Shown one piece after another: positions 47,852 to 59,654 of a stretch of 64,000 nt of DNA. The notes beneath the pieces are model-generated. The model was not told where the DNA came from, ran no database searches, and saw nothing but the letters and a program-made list of their open reading frames with translations. The stretch is from Anaspis maculata (taxonomy: Eukaryota > Arthropoda > Insecta > Coleoptera > Scraptiidae): positions 97,576,935-97,640,934 of the forward strand of contig OX421962.1 of NCBI GenBank assembly GCA_949128115.1. The letters are read 5' to 3'. Position 1 is the first letter of the stretch. Every line of letters begins with the position of its first letter. The translations under genes were made by a program, and so were the position numbers.

Positions 47852-50800
47852 AAAATGGGCCCCTAATGACGAATTCACCATGATTTGCATTTCCGCAGCG
47901 CAAGCAGCTCTTTATTTACCTGTAGAGGATGAGCCGAGGCGGCCGGCGGCCGTTTTCTACTCGTCCAGCATTGCCGGTACGAATTCGGCGGCAGAAAAGA
48001 ACGAGTTTTCAGCTCGAAACGATTTATATAGCTTGCGCTTATCGCCGAAAAACTTCACTGAAAAACACGAGCCTGCACGTTAGACGTGAAACGGGTGGTG
48101 GCAACACCAAAATTCCTAGATCTCACCAGAAGTAACCAGGAAATGGCACACGCGGAACTGGTGGTGTCCATTGAAGCGAACCACCGTTCGTGCGAAAATC
48201 CGAACGTAATCGTAACGAAGTTTTTTTGTGCATCACCATGCTTGAAGTTGGTTCGTACCGTAAATAAGCTCAGCATTGATCATTGCATTGTTTGTTTGAG
48301 GTGACTATGGAATTTTTGCTGTTAAAAAATGCGGGAGCCTAAATTGCTTGACCCGTCTCTCTAGAATTTGCTCACAGATTTGTCGTATAATGATGCTGTG
48401 CAGTAGTGCAGTGCAGTGCAAAAAAATTAGCTACTTGGCTTTGGTGTCGAAAAGTCGGTTATTCAGCCAGTTTAATCATTGCTCAAATCAATTAATATTT
48501 TGTTTCCAAAGCCAACCCTAAATGTCTTTTTTTGTTTGTTGATTGCACGGTATTTAATTCTGTACAGCCGGCTTCTCCCTGCAGTCCCCGTCCCGCAGTC
48601 TCATTGTGGAGATGTTGTCATGGAATCAATTATCATTATTAATATTAATGTTATCATCATCATCATCATTGGAGTTTAATTATAAATTATTCATTTGAAT
48701 TAAATCCTTTGGTGTTCGGTGAGCATTACAACCGTTATAAATAATCCAGCGAATCGGTAATCAATAATGGGACGTGTTCTTTGAGCACATATAGTGTCAA
48801 AACGAATTTAAAACGTCGTTAATACGAAGTGAATCAAAGGTTTTCCGCGGCTGATGATGCAACTGCTCGAACTTTGAATTTGTTGGCCTCGGTTCAAGTT
48901 GTGGGTGCGGGCAATGAACTTTTTTCTTTATTGTTGCGTTTTTAGATCGGAGAGAACGTATACACGCCGCCGGCGCTTCCGAAAAATTTGTTGAGCGAAG
49001 TTTTTATTTTCTCATAATACGGCGATGAAATGGAAAGTAAATAACAGTTTTGTAAAAAATGGCATTTTATTTCTAGCAGATTTGTCACGCCGGCTTACGG
49101 ATGTGTCCAAGTTGGCGTTGAAATGTGGCGTTGGCTCAATTTTGCCTCTGGTTTCACTTTGACACTTCAAGGTTAATCAGCGAAGAGACGATTAATAAAT
49201 GGAAGAAAACGGATTGGTCCAAGAAGACAGCGTCGGAGTATAACTCGTGAAGGATTTTGAAAGGGATGCGCCGATGAAGATGAATGGGTGAAGGAACCAA
49301 AACACCAAATGTAGGACGATAAATTACTGTAAGTCAGGAAATGCCGGAAAAGCATATCGTTACTCAAAACAAAAAGCGAAACAATGATTGAAATTAACGT
49401 CTGGTTTCATCAAGAATCAACTTTACAGATTAATGAAATAATCCAACTGACAAGATTGAGAGCGAGTGGAAGGCGGCGGTTTGGTCATGGTCATCTGGTT
49501 CTGAAAATATAAAAACAGGTATGAGCATTACGCTACTCTCAGAATTAAATTGATCTCAGGTCAATTTAGTGTTGAATTCAACTTTAACTCAGTCTTGAAT
49601 CAATATGACTCTAAAAAAACAATTCCACTCAGCCTTACTAAATACGCGACTTGGCCTTCTATAGGTATTATGGACTATGGAAATATCACATAACTACCAG
49701 CCAGAGTCTAAGTAAACACCGTGCCAATGAAATGTGTACAATGGTACCCCCAACGAGCACCTGTTTTGGACAAGTTAAAATTCTGATTTCATTGCACCTC
49801 GAGAGATTGTTTTCTTCTCGACCTAGACGCTGGTCGTTAAGAGTTTATTTGCTTGTATCTCAAGTTTTTACACACATTCTGTTCGATTATGCAGCTACTC
49901 TTTCAATGATGGTTAGCTTGGGAAAAACCTCCAAACAGCGGGAATCGAACGTTTTAGAGTTCACAAGTCTGAGAGATACTTACATCGAAATGAGGGCAGC
50001 GCTCTTAATGCTTCTGAGCTGGCTAATAAATTGATTGTTAACACTTTCCTTTTTAACACAGGTAGATACACTAGGTAGGTACAGGTTCTGTAAACAAAGC
50101 CGCAGGTGGCGTCTCTAAACACGAACATGTCCGCATAATAATACGAAATACACGCTGGAGAATCTGGTTCAATTACCAGCATCAAATTTTAAATTACGGA
50201 TAGAAAGTAATTAATCACTTGTGATGGCGCATTTGTGAAGTCGGAAACACCCGCTCTCGAGCTGATTGGAAATCGATGGCGGTGTCGGAACGTCAACGAA
50301 CCTGGGGATGAAATGGAATGAAACGATGTCTATTCATTTACAAGTAATACCGAACCAGAACGGATAATTTGCTGCTAATTTTCTTATTATAGCGACTGCC
50401 GAGACACTGCTGCATTCCAGTTTCCCAAACTTCTTGAATTTTTCTTGACTTGATTGCAAAAATAGAATGTGTGAAATCAACCTAGTCGTTATGCTACCTA
50501 CCATACCTGACGTGACCTTGCCCAATCTGCAACTTGTTATCTAGATGTATTATTATTACGTTATTATTAAGATAACGTTCGATCGTGTAACTGAATACGC
50601 GGAGTATAGCGAAATTGACCGCCAGACATTCTCTTTCCGCCCAGACAATTGCGTATCTTTGCTTTCGTACTGGGTATTCATCAAAATAATTCTGGGAAAA
50701 TAGTAATTAGAGCTCAATTGACTTGGTGCATTTGATGTGATGGCGTTCTAACAATGAATTGATATTAGACAAGGTTCTTACTTAGTTACTTCTCGAAAAT

Positions 50801-51764
50801 GTTCAAATTGTTTTAAACATGACCTTGACTAAAACGACATCTCTGCACTGTTGCGTAAGTCACCCATTCTAGCATCAGATTTGATTAAATCAATTATCTT
50901 GGCTCGTTAATTCTTTTTAATTACTTTATCAATCCCCGCGGCCATCAGGCGCGACCATCGCCAGCAATAATTATCATCATCACCATCAGCACCGGCGGCC
51001 GCTGCGTGTGAGTGGGACGGCGAAAAGTAAACGCGTTGTGTTGTGTGTATGTGCATTTATGCGTTATTATGCCAGACCATGTTTATTTATGGCTTGGAAA
51101 CGCCAGCCAGTGATCACCATCGGTCCATTTTAAACAATACAATGTCAATGTTGCAATGCAATGCGAAACGCTTTCTCACCCCAGCGTTTGAGAAATACCA
51201 TTCGCAACAACGAGGTCAAACAGCGGAATGAACGGCAACCAAGTGCACAAGATCAGAATGTGATCCATTTGAAGTTCATTTATTCCAATAAAGAGCTCGT
51301 TACGAGCAACACATGCGGCAAAAACCGGAATCGGTTTCGATTATGCCATGCCGACGGGCGCACGGGCACACGGCACCAGAGGGCGCTTTTCGTTCAGGAG
51401 GGGGATGGTTTCACTGATACCGGGCGTCAAGTCGAGCATCAGGTGAAAAAGAAAGAGAAAGCGAGAGAGAAAGAGGAAGCACGACGGGCGGACTTCAAAG
51501 AAGAAGTTGATGATTTTATAGTATACGTAGTGGTTTTATTACGACGTCGTGTGCCTCGCTGATGCGTTCTCCCAATAAAGATTTGTTTGAATGAGTTTTC
51601 CCAAATTAAATTAAACTGTTTTGAGTCATTTGAAACGGAATGAAATGGAGTGAGTGAAAATTTAATTATCAGTCTTTGTCGTCGGTTGATCATTCAGCCA
51701 TGGTAGGTATAGTACAATGGAACAAGGAGCTGTTTCGACAAAATGCTCAAACCAAATTCGCCCT
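47852..51764. other. No gene recognised
   Basis: 48580-48960 has ATTA and CAAT words of the conserved-element type and a small (ATC)n run near 48655. A pyrimidine-rich cctttttaacacag near 50061 is followed by GTAGAT, too weak a donor to call a ratchet site. The 51161-51562 (+) frame is rich in charged residues but domain-free. Confidence 0.35.
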
Positions 51765-51896
51765 GGGGTGGGACTCTGTGTTCTTTGCCAACAGTCGCTT
51801 TCTACCTGATCTTGAGCAGGTACATGCAAATTCCCTATGCTTAGCGACTATCGCTTAGAAGCGACTGTCGATAGCGACAACACAGAGTCCCACCCC
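51765..51896. mobile_element. MITE, 132 bp
   Basis: Ends GGGGTGGGACTCTGTG and CACAGAGTCCCACCCC are perfect inverts, followed inward by acagtcgctt/aagcgactgt. An extra inverted core (gcgactatcgc/gcgatagtcgc-like) lies near the right arm. No clear target duplication was seen. Confidence 0.8.
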
Positions 51897-53062
51897 TGGT
51901 GAAGTATTGCTGTAGCGGTTCCCTTTGGAGCTGGCGTGCACTTTTACCGCGGCTTGTGTAGGAGTCAGTTTATTACTGCGGGAGTGCTCGGGCGCCACCT
52001 TGTTTTATCAGTAGAAGGAACAGCGTGCCTAAACTTATATGTTGCACGTTCCACTGATGTGAATGTGGATGATGGAAAATGTTAAATAGTTCAGAAACCA
52101 CAATTTCTAGCGAAAATACTCAGAAATCTCTCCATATAAAATCAAACTTTAGGTAGTAAACATTTCAACAAGTATATTCTGCTGGGACACAGTTTCCAGA
52201 AGAAAAAGATCTTGGCTATATTTTTGAGGACTAAATCGCTAAAAACTTGGAAGGAAGATGATAACTAGAAATATTCTGTTCTCGTACACCATCATGATTC
52301 TCAGAATTTCACGTACCTTTTCCGGACTATCTTCTTACATTTTAATTTTCAATGCCTATTCTCCCAATTAAGTTGAACCAAAAACCAACCTCATACCGTA
52401 AAAAAAACAAAATTCCCAAAACAATCCAATTTTGGCGACTATTCCACGGATAAAACAACATGTCGACATTTTATCGGGATAAAATCTCGACATGTTGTTT
52501 CATCGCTCCGACGACGACGCCTCCCTCCACGCACTGCGCATGAGTGGGCCTGCAGATTTTGTTCATTCAACGTTTTATGGAATATTCTCATCAAATACTA
52601 CTCAAGCTGATGAGTTTTATTGCAAATTTTTGGAAAACTACCCTGTTGCGTTATTGTCTCAGTCTCAGCAGTAGTGTAATGTACCTCATAGACTCCTGTC
52701 AAAAAATCAAACTGTAGGTAAGTTTCAATCAAAACAGGAACACAATCGTCGCTTCGTAAAAATGTTCCACTTCGGCACATCTTGCACTGATGCGTTCAAT
52801 TGCAAACCCTCTCCGACGTAAAGTCATTTACTTTTGTTTGATAATAAGGTTCAATTGACCAGACCTTACTCACTGACATGCGAGTACCCTCACCAATAAA
52901 ACTCTATGCGCAATTAACTTAATCACGACCTCGGGCTATCGACCAGAGAATCCACTGATCAGCAAAAATCCTTTTTTTTTAGGAAAATTCATCCATTGTA
53001 AATTTTGTTTTGTAAAAGATATCTAAAACTTGAGTGCGAAAGAGGTACAGATACACTTTTCT
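51897..53062. other. No gene recognised
   Basis: AT-rich sequence. ttcaattgaccagacctta near 52850 is one of four copies of a word clustered around 60.4-60.7 kb. Confidence 0.4.
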
Positions 53063-53283
53063 GTCATGACCCTCGGCTAAACCTGTCTGCCGGAAAAAAA
53101 GAAGAAAAACTTGGAGGCATCACTCGAGAACTGGCAAGAGAATGAAAATATTTTTTCGAAATTTTTTTTAGTTGAATTTTTCGAAAATTGAAATGTTGAA
53201 ACATATGTTGCCGAAGCCTTTTTATTTGGCCCGTATTTTTTTTTACTTTTTCCAGCAGACAGATTCAGCCGAGGGCCACGACC
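53063..53283. mobile_element. Internal-deletion derivative of the neighbouring TIR element
   Basis: Inverted ends gtcatgaccctcggctaaac...gtttagccgagggtcatgac type (53063-53099, 53249-53283). Both its left interior (ttttcgaaaattgaa) and its right interior (atgttgccgaagcc, ggcccgtattt) match the left and right interiors of the 1.28-kb element at 53381-54659. It is therefore that element with its middle missing. Confidence 0.75.
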
Positions 53284-54207
53284 GAAAAAAAAACACAATG
53301 AAATGATGTCCTTAAGACTGTCATTTCCATCACAAGGACAGACTGCGCAGTACCGGCACTACCGGCATTTGTGTCCCTTTTGTGACCCTCGGCTGAACCT
53401 GTCTGCCTAAAAAAACAGACAAAATTACAGACACTAATTCGAAAATTGACAAGAGAGTAGAAGTAGTTTTTCGAATAAAAAATAAATTATTCGGAAAAAT
53501 AGAATCGAATTTTTCGAAAATTGAAGTTTCAAAATATACAGGTTGCATTATAACGGAGATGGAGAGGGGCTTTCAAAGTTGAGTTTGAAAAATGGTTTTT
53601 TCGTGCTGTCATAACCGAAAATGACAATATACGCTCGGTGACCTGCACTGTTATATTCAGAAAAAGATCTAGAGCGGCAAAGTAAAAAGTACACGTAAAA
53701 AATAAACTAACCTTGCAAAACCATGCAGAATTCAAGAGAGACCACGTTTCCAATGTTATAGCTTGAAATTTTCGGTTTAAATCAGTTAAAATCATAAATA
53801 ATCATTTTCAAAATTGATATTTTAGGGTCATTTTTCTAATAGCTGTTGGTACAATTGCAGAATGATTTTTGACGTTTTGTGGCGCCAAGGTTTAAAAGTG
53901 ATTAATGTATGTTATTTTTTGTGTTTCGTCGTCACACAAGACACTAGAGCTCAGTGATTTCGGGATTATTGGAGGATGGCCCTCCTAATTGGGGAGGGGG
54001 AGGGCAGTTTTATGCAAGAAAATTCAATCATAGGACGCAATTTTTCAAATCGACATTTGACACAAAAAATCTGCATCTAGTAAGTATATGCCTCGTGTCT
54101 TGGTGATAAATGGCAGAAGTACCAACTTGAAATTTATTACAATGATTATTGCGATATGATCTTATTCATTTGTGATTTTATTAAAAGCAGCACGAAAAAC
54201 GATGTAT

Positions 54208-54320
54208 GCTACTCGCGCTGAAAACGGCATAGCATAACTCTCTTACACGCAGCTCTCGGCCTAGGGCCTCGAGCTGCATTCACGTTCGTTATGCTATGCC
54301 CGGTTTTCGGCGCTAGTAAC
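54208..54320. mobile_element. Small MITE nested in the 1.28-kb element
   Basis: aaaacggcatagcataac (54221) is inverted at gttatgctatgcccggtttt (54288-54307), extending outward with cgcgctg/cggcgc. The centre holds ggcctagggcctcgag. About 113 bp. Confidence 0.75.
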
Positions 54321-54551
54321 ATAAAATACTATTTCGTTACACTTCCAACTTTAATTACTGGATTTTGACAAAATTTTGTACACAAAGTAAGTTGATACTA
54401 GGGTTGATGCATACCTACAAGCTGGTCACATTGATTGTTGTCACATTTGTCAAAAAAATATTTTTTCAATTTTTATTTTTCGATGCTCTACCATCATCTA
54501 CCATCTACCATCAATATATCTGTGAATATTGACAGAAAAAAAGTGTAGTTG

Positions 54552-54579
54552 CCTGTACCCTGTACCCTGTACCCTGTAC
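54552..54579. repeat. 7-bp tandem repeat, 4 perfect copies
   Basis: CCTGTAC repeated four times without error. Nearby, ctaccatc units repeat imperfectly around 54488-54512. Confidence 0.9.
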
Positions 54580-54659
54580 ATTATGTTGCCAAAACTATTC
54601 CAGTTGGCCCCTATTTAAAAAGAAAATTCTGTAGACAGGATTGGCTGAGGATCACGACA

Positions 54660-55194
54660 TAAAAAAAGAATATGAAATGACGTCCCGTAAGATTAAGTAG
54701 TAAAGCTATTCCCTAGAGCCCCTAGGTAAACCCTTATCTTATCACTATAATATTTTATATCCGATCCGATTCGTTAACAATCAAATACTCTAAATTGTTC
54801 ATTGATGTAAAAAAATTGGAACATTTCGCCATGAATGCAGGTCAAAGTACTGAAATAACGTACCGACAAGCAAGCTTTCTCAATTGCTTGTGAACTGTCA
54901 TCTCAGCAAGTTTACACTGCTTTTATGAAACCCATTTTTTGTTTACCTTGTGCAATTTGTATTCTGAAGTTGTACATTCCTCAATTATCTACTTACCACA
55001 ACCACATATAATTGATTATTTTCTTTGTCATATTACGTCAAATACAAATTTACTGAGTAGGCCAAAAGTCAAACTATGTTTGAAATGTCAATAACTTTTT
55101 TATTAGTCGACTTATTTGGAAAATTCTTCTTTTATATTGAACTAGAAACATGAAAAATTTGTTTACGTACCTCCATCCAGCATTGACGAGTTTC
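54660..55194. other. No gene recognised
   Basis: AT-rich sequence without supported features. Confidence 0.4.
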
Positions 55195-55317
55195 TATCGT
55201 GTGATCAAATGAATTCTTATTTTAGGTAGGCTGTGACCTGGTCAAATTCAAGGGTGCGAAGCTGCGTACGGCTAGGCCACAGCCTACCTAAAATAAGAAT
55301 TCATCTGATCACACGAT
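55195..55317. mobile_element. MITE family T, copy 2
   Basis: Inverted ends tatcgtgtgatcaaatgaat and attcatctgatcacacgata, then tcttattttaggtaggctgt on both arms. Compared with 32874-32982 the arms are about 90% alike by eye and the centres differ. Confidence 0.85.
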
Positions 55318-58300
55318 ATATCTCAGTATCGTCCGAAAATTTCTTGCAGGCCTAAGCCGCTAAAAAGCATACGGATATTTCATAAATCTTCAGTGCCATT
55401 TAATATGATGAATTTTGCCTAACGAACGAGATTCTGGATTTATCGAGGGAAGCTGATAAAACGTAGCTTCACCTGGCACGTAGGCCTCGCTGTTGGGCCC
55501 ATTTCACCCCTCTCAGACCAGCTGGACTCACCGAGCCACAATGTGGTGCCTGGTGGATACTCATCACTATTCGCTCCGTGCACGACGCCAGCGTCACCTA
55601 GCGTACGCAACTTTGTAGGCGCGAAACGTCACTCACGTCCTAAATTACAGATCGCTGAACTGTTATAAATGACAGATCGCTGGCTGGACTGTCATTATTT
55701 TGTGGATTGTGGTTAAGTGCTCCAAATGGGTAGACCGCTTACTGCCGAAAACTTTTGCGTCGAAATATACAGCGTCGACGCAGAAATGACGGGAATCGTG
55801 CTCTTTTCATGTCCCTTCCCGAACGGATGGAAAAGCTTTTCGAGCCAGCAACAGTGCTTAGTGGCTCAGTGCGTAGATCCTAGGTGCTAGGACACGACAA
55901 TACAAGCCGGGCAGAGAGGCAATGCTTTGACCAGCAGTCGGTGCCGCTGTTTCAAATTTAGATCAGAATTTATCATAGACCTGAATTTATAGCAAATGTC
56001 AAATGTACATTCGGGATGGGTATTTACGAGGGTATTTACTTGAGATTTTTTTTTTAAATCGAAACTAACTATAGGCCTCAAGTAAGAGTAAGAATTTTGA
56101 AATTTTCCTAATACAGTTAGCCTACAGCGTCTGGAGCCCATATTTGCGATTTATGAATCATCTATATGCGCAAAATTCAACAGTAGTGCCCAGCAACAAA
56201 AAATCTTTTTTGCGTGAAAAAAATTAAGGAGAATAAGGTCAGAAAATTTGATACAAAAATATGGATTTTTAGATACGTACCTATCCACATAACAAACCAG
56301 CAAGTTTGAGCACGATAATTTTTTTCAATCCTCTCTTTTGCTTATGAAAAATGTACATATTGAAGTATCTAAAATTCTGTAAAAACTGTATTACACTGCA
56401 CAATTTTTGGGACAATCTGCCAAGATAGTGTCAAAAAACAACGAACTTGTTTGCTTGACTGAAAAATTGTTCCAAAAATTGTACAAGATGTATTAGTGCT
56501 TGAAGATCGAAACGAATAATATGATTTTTGGTAGAAACCGCCTCTAAAAATTCCACGACACATAGGTATACGCAATCATGATACCCTGCAGTTTATTTGC
56601 TGGTTGCTGCCAAGATTTGGGGGTTGAAATTATTGTTTTCCCATCCCCTTCAACTTCCAATAACACAAGTTCTGTGACTTCTGTGTGTGCAGGTTTTGTG
56701 GTAATGTTGCCGGCTTCCCAAGATGGTTTATCAAAGGGGTGTGACCTGACCAAGTGACCACTGTCATTATCTGTCACTTTCGGTGCTGTGTATTTTTTCG
56801 ACGCTAAAGTTTTCGACGCTAAACGGTCTACTCCTTCAAACATCAGGAAATTGACAGCCCAATCACGCAGCGCCGAGCCATCAATGTTGCTCTTTTTGTC
56901 CACATAAAGCGCTGTGATCGGTTTCGTTACTCCCACTCTGTACTTCGCACGGAGCGAATACTTCATTTGTGAAAAATTACACCCAATGAATGCCGCCTGT
57001 CTGCCTCTTCAGAGTCTTCACAGAGACGGGCTCTTTTGAGAATATTTTTCATTACGAACGTCGGTGTTTATGGCAGTACCCGAATTTCTGCGCGAATGTT
57101 CTCCTTGAGTTGCTTGGTACCTTGAGGTCCCTATGCTACTGGGAAGCACCGTAAAAGAACCCGTCTTTGTGAAGAGGGAGGCGGACGAAATTTGATGGAT
57201 ACATTTCTCCACATGTAGCATAACAAATTTCCCATGTTTTTTGTTCAACATAAAAACAGAATTATCCGGATAAGTTGACTAATGAGAAAGTTATTGGAAT
57301 TTTGAAATCAAAACTTACTCTAACTCACTTAGTACAAATAATGATATTGATGATGATGATGATGATTATAATAATAGGAATTTATTCATTACTTGTTAGG
57401 AACGTCAAAGCCCAGCACTATCGTTATTTCTACCCCTCTCAACATGTCGGAACCCGAAGTTTGAAAGTTTGATGTGTTCAAGAATTAATAATAACAAGGA
57501 GAAAAACAAATTGTAGTCTTATTAGGCATCCATGAGTGCTCAAACTTCACCTGATTCTCCTGTAAAATTATTATTGGTAATCAAATATGTAATCACACGC
57601 AATCACAATGATGCGCAGTTCGCACCAGATCAGCAATGGGGTGGCCAAGTGAGCTCAACTCCGTGCGAGAGTTGATGGTAGGAAAGGAAGGTATCCCTCG
57701 CGGCAGTGTTTCAACTATCCACAGGCGCCGAATACCGGAAACCGGCAACCTGCCTTCGCTGTGTTTTAGGCCTTGCATAATTTTATTAGAAACAGGCAAC
57801 GTCTTCTAATGTCTGTGACTGTGAGAGAGCGCTCTTCTACGATCCTAATGGATTGGTTCAACTTTAAGACACAACTCTCGGTTACTTCCACACTTCCGTC
57901 ATTATTATCACTCAACGATCTGGCGAATGGCTACTCCAGCCACCTTCTCTTTATGTAGGCACGAGTAGAACTACGCAAAGACCTTGTCGCCCCGGCGAAT
58001 AAAAATCGTTGCGCTACGTGATTTTTTTGAAGTCGAACTCTGTTGAACAGATGCGTGCTCGCGAAGTTGCGAAATCAATTGACCAAAAACCGAGATTCAT
58101 ACCTGCCTTCTGTTCTGGTACCAAACAGCATGACAATCCATTTCAGGGGGATGAACCTTTCGGTGTACATTTCTTGTGTACGTTTCAGTTCGCTACACGC
58201 GGATGCGCCTCCACACACGTGCCTCGATTATAACTGCACTTGGGTAATGCCATGCACCAAGGTGGCTCCACCTAAGCCGTAAAGAGAACCGCTACATTGT

Positions 58301-58654
58301 GGTTTCGAATTCATGCATTGCGTATGTTGTATGTTCAGCCTCTGAAATAAAACGCCATTCTACAGCGCGCTGAACACTTCACGAATACACAATCCCTTTT
58401 TCACTCGGCTCGTAATAAATTTCAATAAAATCCGGACATTTCGATGCGCCATACTGAAGAGATTCAGAAAGATTGAAACGTGTAGCTGCCTATTTGTCTT
58501 CCAGTCCAATACTGCTTTGATGGTACCTTTCAAAATTTTACTATTTCCGTTATTGAACACAACTTGTATACAACGACTATTGAGAAATTCTTCGCTTTCT
58601 AATAAGCGTTTAATTCTACAAGAATTTATTTTACAGAGGAGTTCTTTGTTTCAG
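55318..58654. other. No gene recognised; one unexplained open frame 56544-56966 (-)
   Basis: The - strand frame at 56544-56966 runs 140 codons (starting MKYSLRAKYRVGV) without a stop in AT-rich DNA and is followed downstream by no obvious partner. It has no motif I recognise. A polypyrimidine-like tctgtgtgtgcag on the opposite strand near 56692 may be chance. A (GAT)n run lies at 57347-57366. Confidence 0.3.
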
Positions 58655-58743
58655 GATGACTTCAAGCCTGGCAGCGATGCCGTCGACCATGCGCTGGTTA
58701 TGTAACGCGGCAGGGTAACACCCACAGGATCTTGATCTCGAAG
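58655..58743 (+). other. Candidate 89-bp exon, probably non-coding
   Basis: A good acceptor (gttctttgtttcag, ending 58654) and a good donor (aag|GTACGT, 58744-58749) enclose 89 bases that are GC-richer than the flanks. All three frames contain a stop, so it could be a 5' or 3' untranslated exon or a long non-coding RNA exon. An ATG at 58656 starts a 20-codon frame. Confidence 0.25.
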
Positions 58744-58749
58744 GTACGT

Positions 58750-59415
58750 TGTTGTCGTTCAATTTTTATTTTTTCATAAAAAGCTGTAAACGGGTAGATA
58801 ATTAAATGCTCAACACAAACGCCCCGAGTCTCTCCACCCTAAAAGTATAAATGATTAATGACTTTCTGGCTGCTGGACGTGCCATAAGCTATTATCGTAA
58901 ATTGGACCTAGCGCCCGCCGCACTGCTGCATTGGCAGCACACTACTTGTGTTCTACATGTGATTCCATGAAACCGAAACCCCATCACACACATTCCGACC
59001 GACCTGTTTTCAAAGGACACTATTATCATCGGACGACCATAGGGCTTTGGTTCTCGAGTTAGCATTACGTCGTGTGCCTGTATGTGTGCATGCTTGATGT
59101 TGTATACGGCAATCGATAAACCCACAGCCCCCATTGCCTGGCTGCAGTAGGCTCCCTGGGTTTTCCCCTGCCAAAGGGCATTATGTCGTCGCGTAATTGT
59201 TGTTTTATGTGTTTAAATTCCGCGCGGGCGAAATTTATATTTTCCCCCGTAATCCACGTCTAATTCGACCTGGAAATTTATGTGCAAAATTCGAAAATAA
59301 TTGTTGCAGTTTTAGCCGCGATTAACCGTACAAATGAGTGTGGGATTAAATTTGGTCAAGTGCAGGTTGCGAGGCTAAATTTACTTTGAAGTTCAAGAGG
59401 AACAATCCAGGAGCC
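58750..59415. other. No gene recognised; conserved-element-like block 59180-59350
   Basis: The block has words such as cgcgtaattgttgttttatg, gtctaattcgacc and cgcgattaaccg, typical of homeodomain-bound insect enhancers. This is compositional inference. Confidence 0.3.
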
Positions 59416-59510
59416 CAGTTCTGTACTCACATTCACATTTACCGGGTCGGTAGGTAGGGTGGGAACCAGTCTACTATGTCGTTCCTGCCCAGATATGGAT
59501 GAGTACAGAA
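59416..59510. mobile_element. Small TIR element, 95 bp
   Basis: CAGTTCTGTACTCA on the left and TGAGTACAGAA on the right enclose about 70 bases. Ends of this type occur in PIF/Harbinger-like MITEs, but no target duplication is clear. Confidence 0.5.
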
Positions 59511-59529
59511 TTGTCCTAGTGTGTTACAC

Positions 59530-59654
59530 GGCTATTCTATATCTCGTAACGACTCGTTCACGCCAGGTAAACAAAGAGGGAGATATAGTGGATTCATAGA
59601 TACAGACAAAGATAACATGCACATAAGGAGGTCGTTACGAGATACAGAATAGCC
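59530..59654. mobile_element. MITE, 125 bp
   Basis: GGCTATTCTATATCTCGTAA at the left is inverted at the right with one mismatch, 24 bp in all. It lies 20 bp from the previous element, so the two may be parts of one larger insertion. Confidence 0.8.

Larger units (their letters stand above)
53381..54659. mobile_element. TIR element, 1.28 kb, parent type of the 221-bp copy
   Basis: Left end tgtgaccctcggctgaacct (53381) and right end ggattggctgaggatcacga (to 54659) are imperfect inverts. Flanking words also agree with copy 1 (aaaaaaac...aatgaaatgatgtcc versus aaaaaaagaatatgaaatgacgtcc). No transposase is recognisable inside, so it too is non-autonomous or decayed. A smaller MITE lies inside at about 54208-54320. 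Confidence 0.65.

Noticed and set aside
49925..49965. tRNA-like B box on the - strand (cgttcgattcccgc)
   Set aside because: No A box at the right distance and no cloverleaf; at most a SINE relic.
50045..50070. Polypyrimidine-AG plus GTAGAT as a ratchet site
   Set aside because: The donor half departs from GTRAGT at two positions and the pyrimidine tract is interrupted by aacaca.
51161..51562. 133-codon + frame rich in K and E
   Set aside because: Coiled-coil-like composition comes from an agaaag-rich stretch; no motif or splice context.
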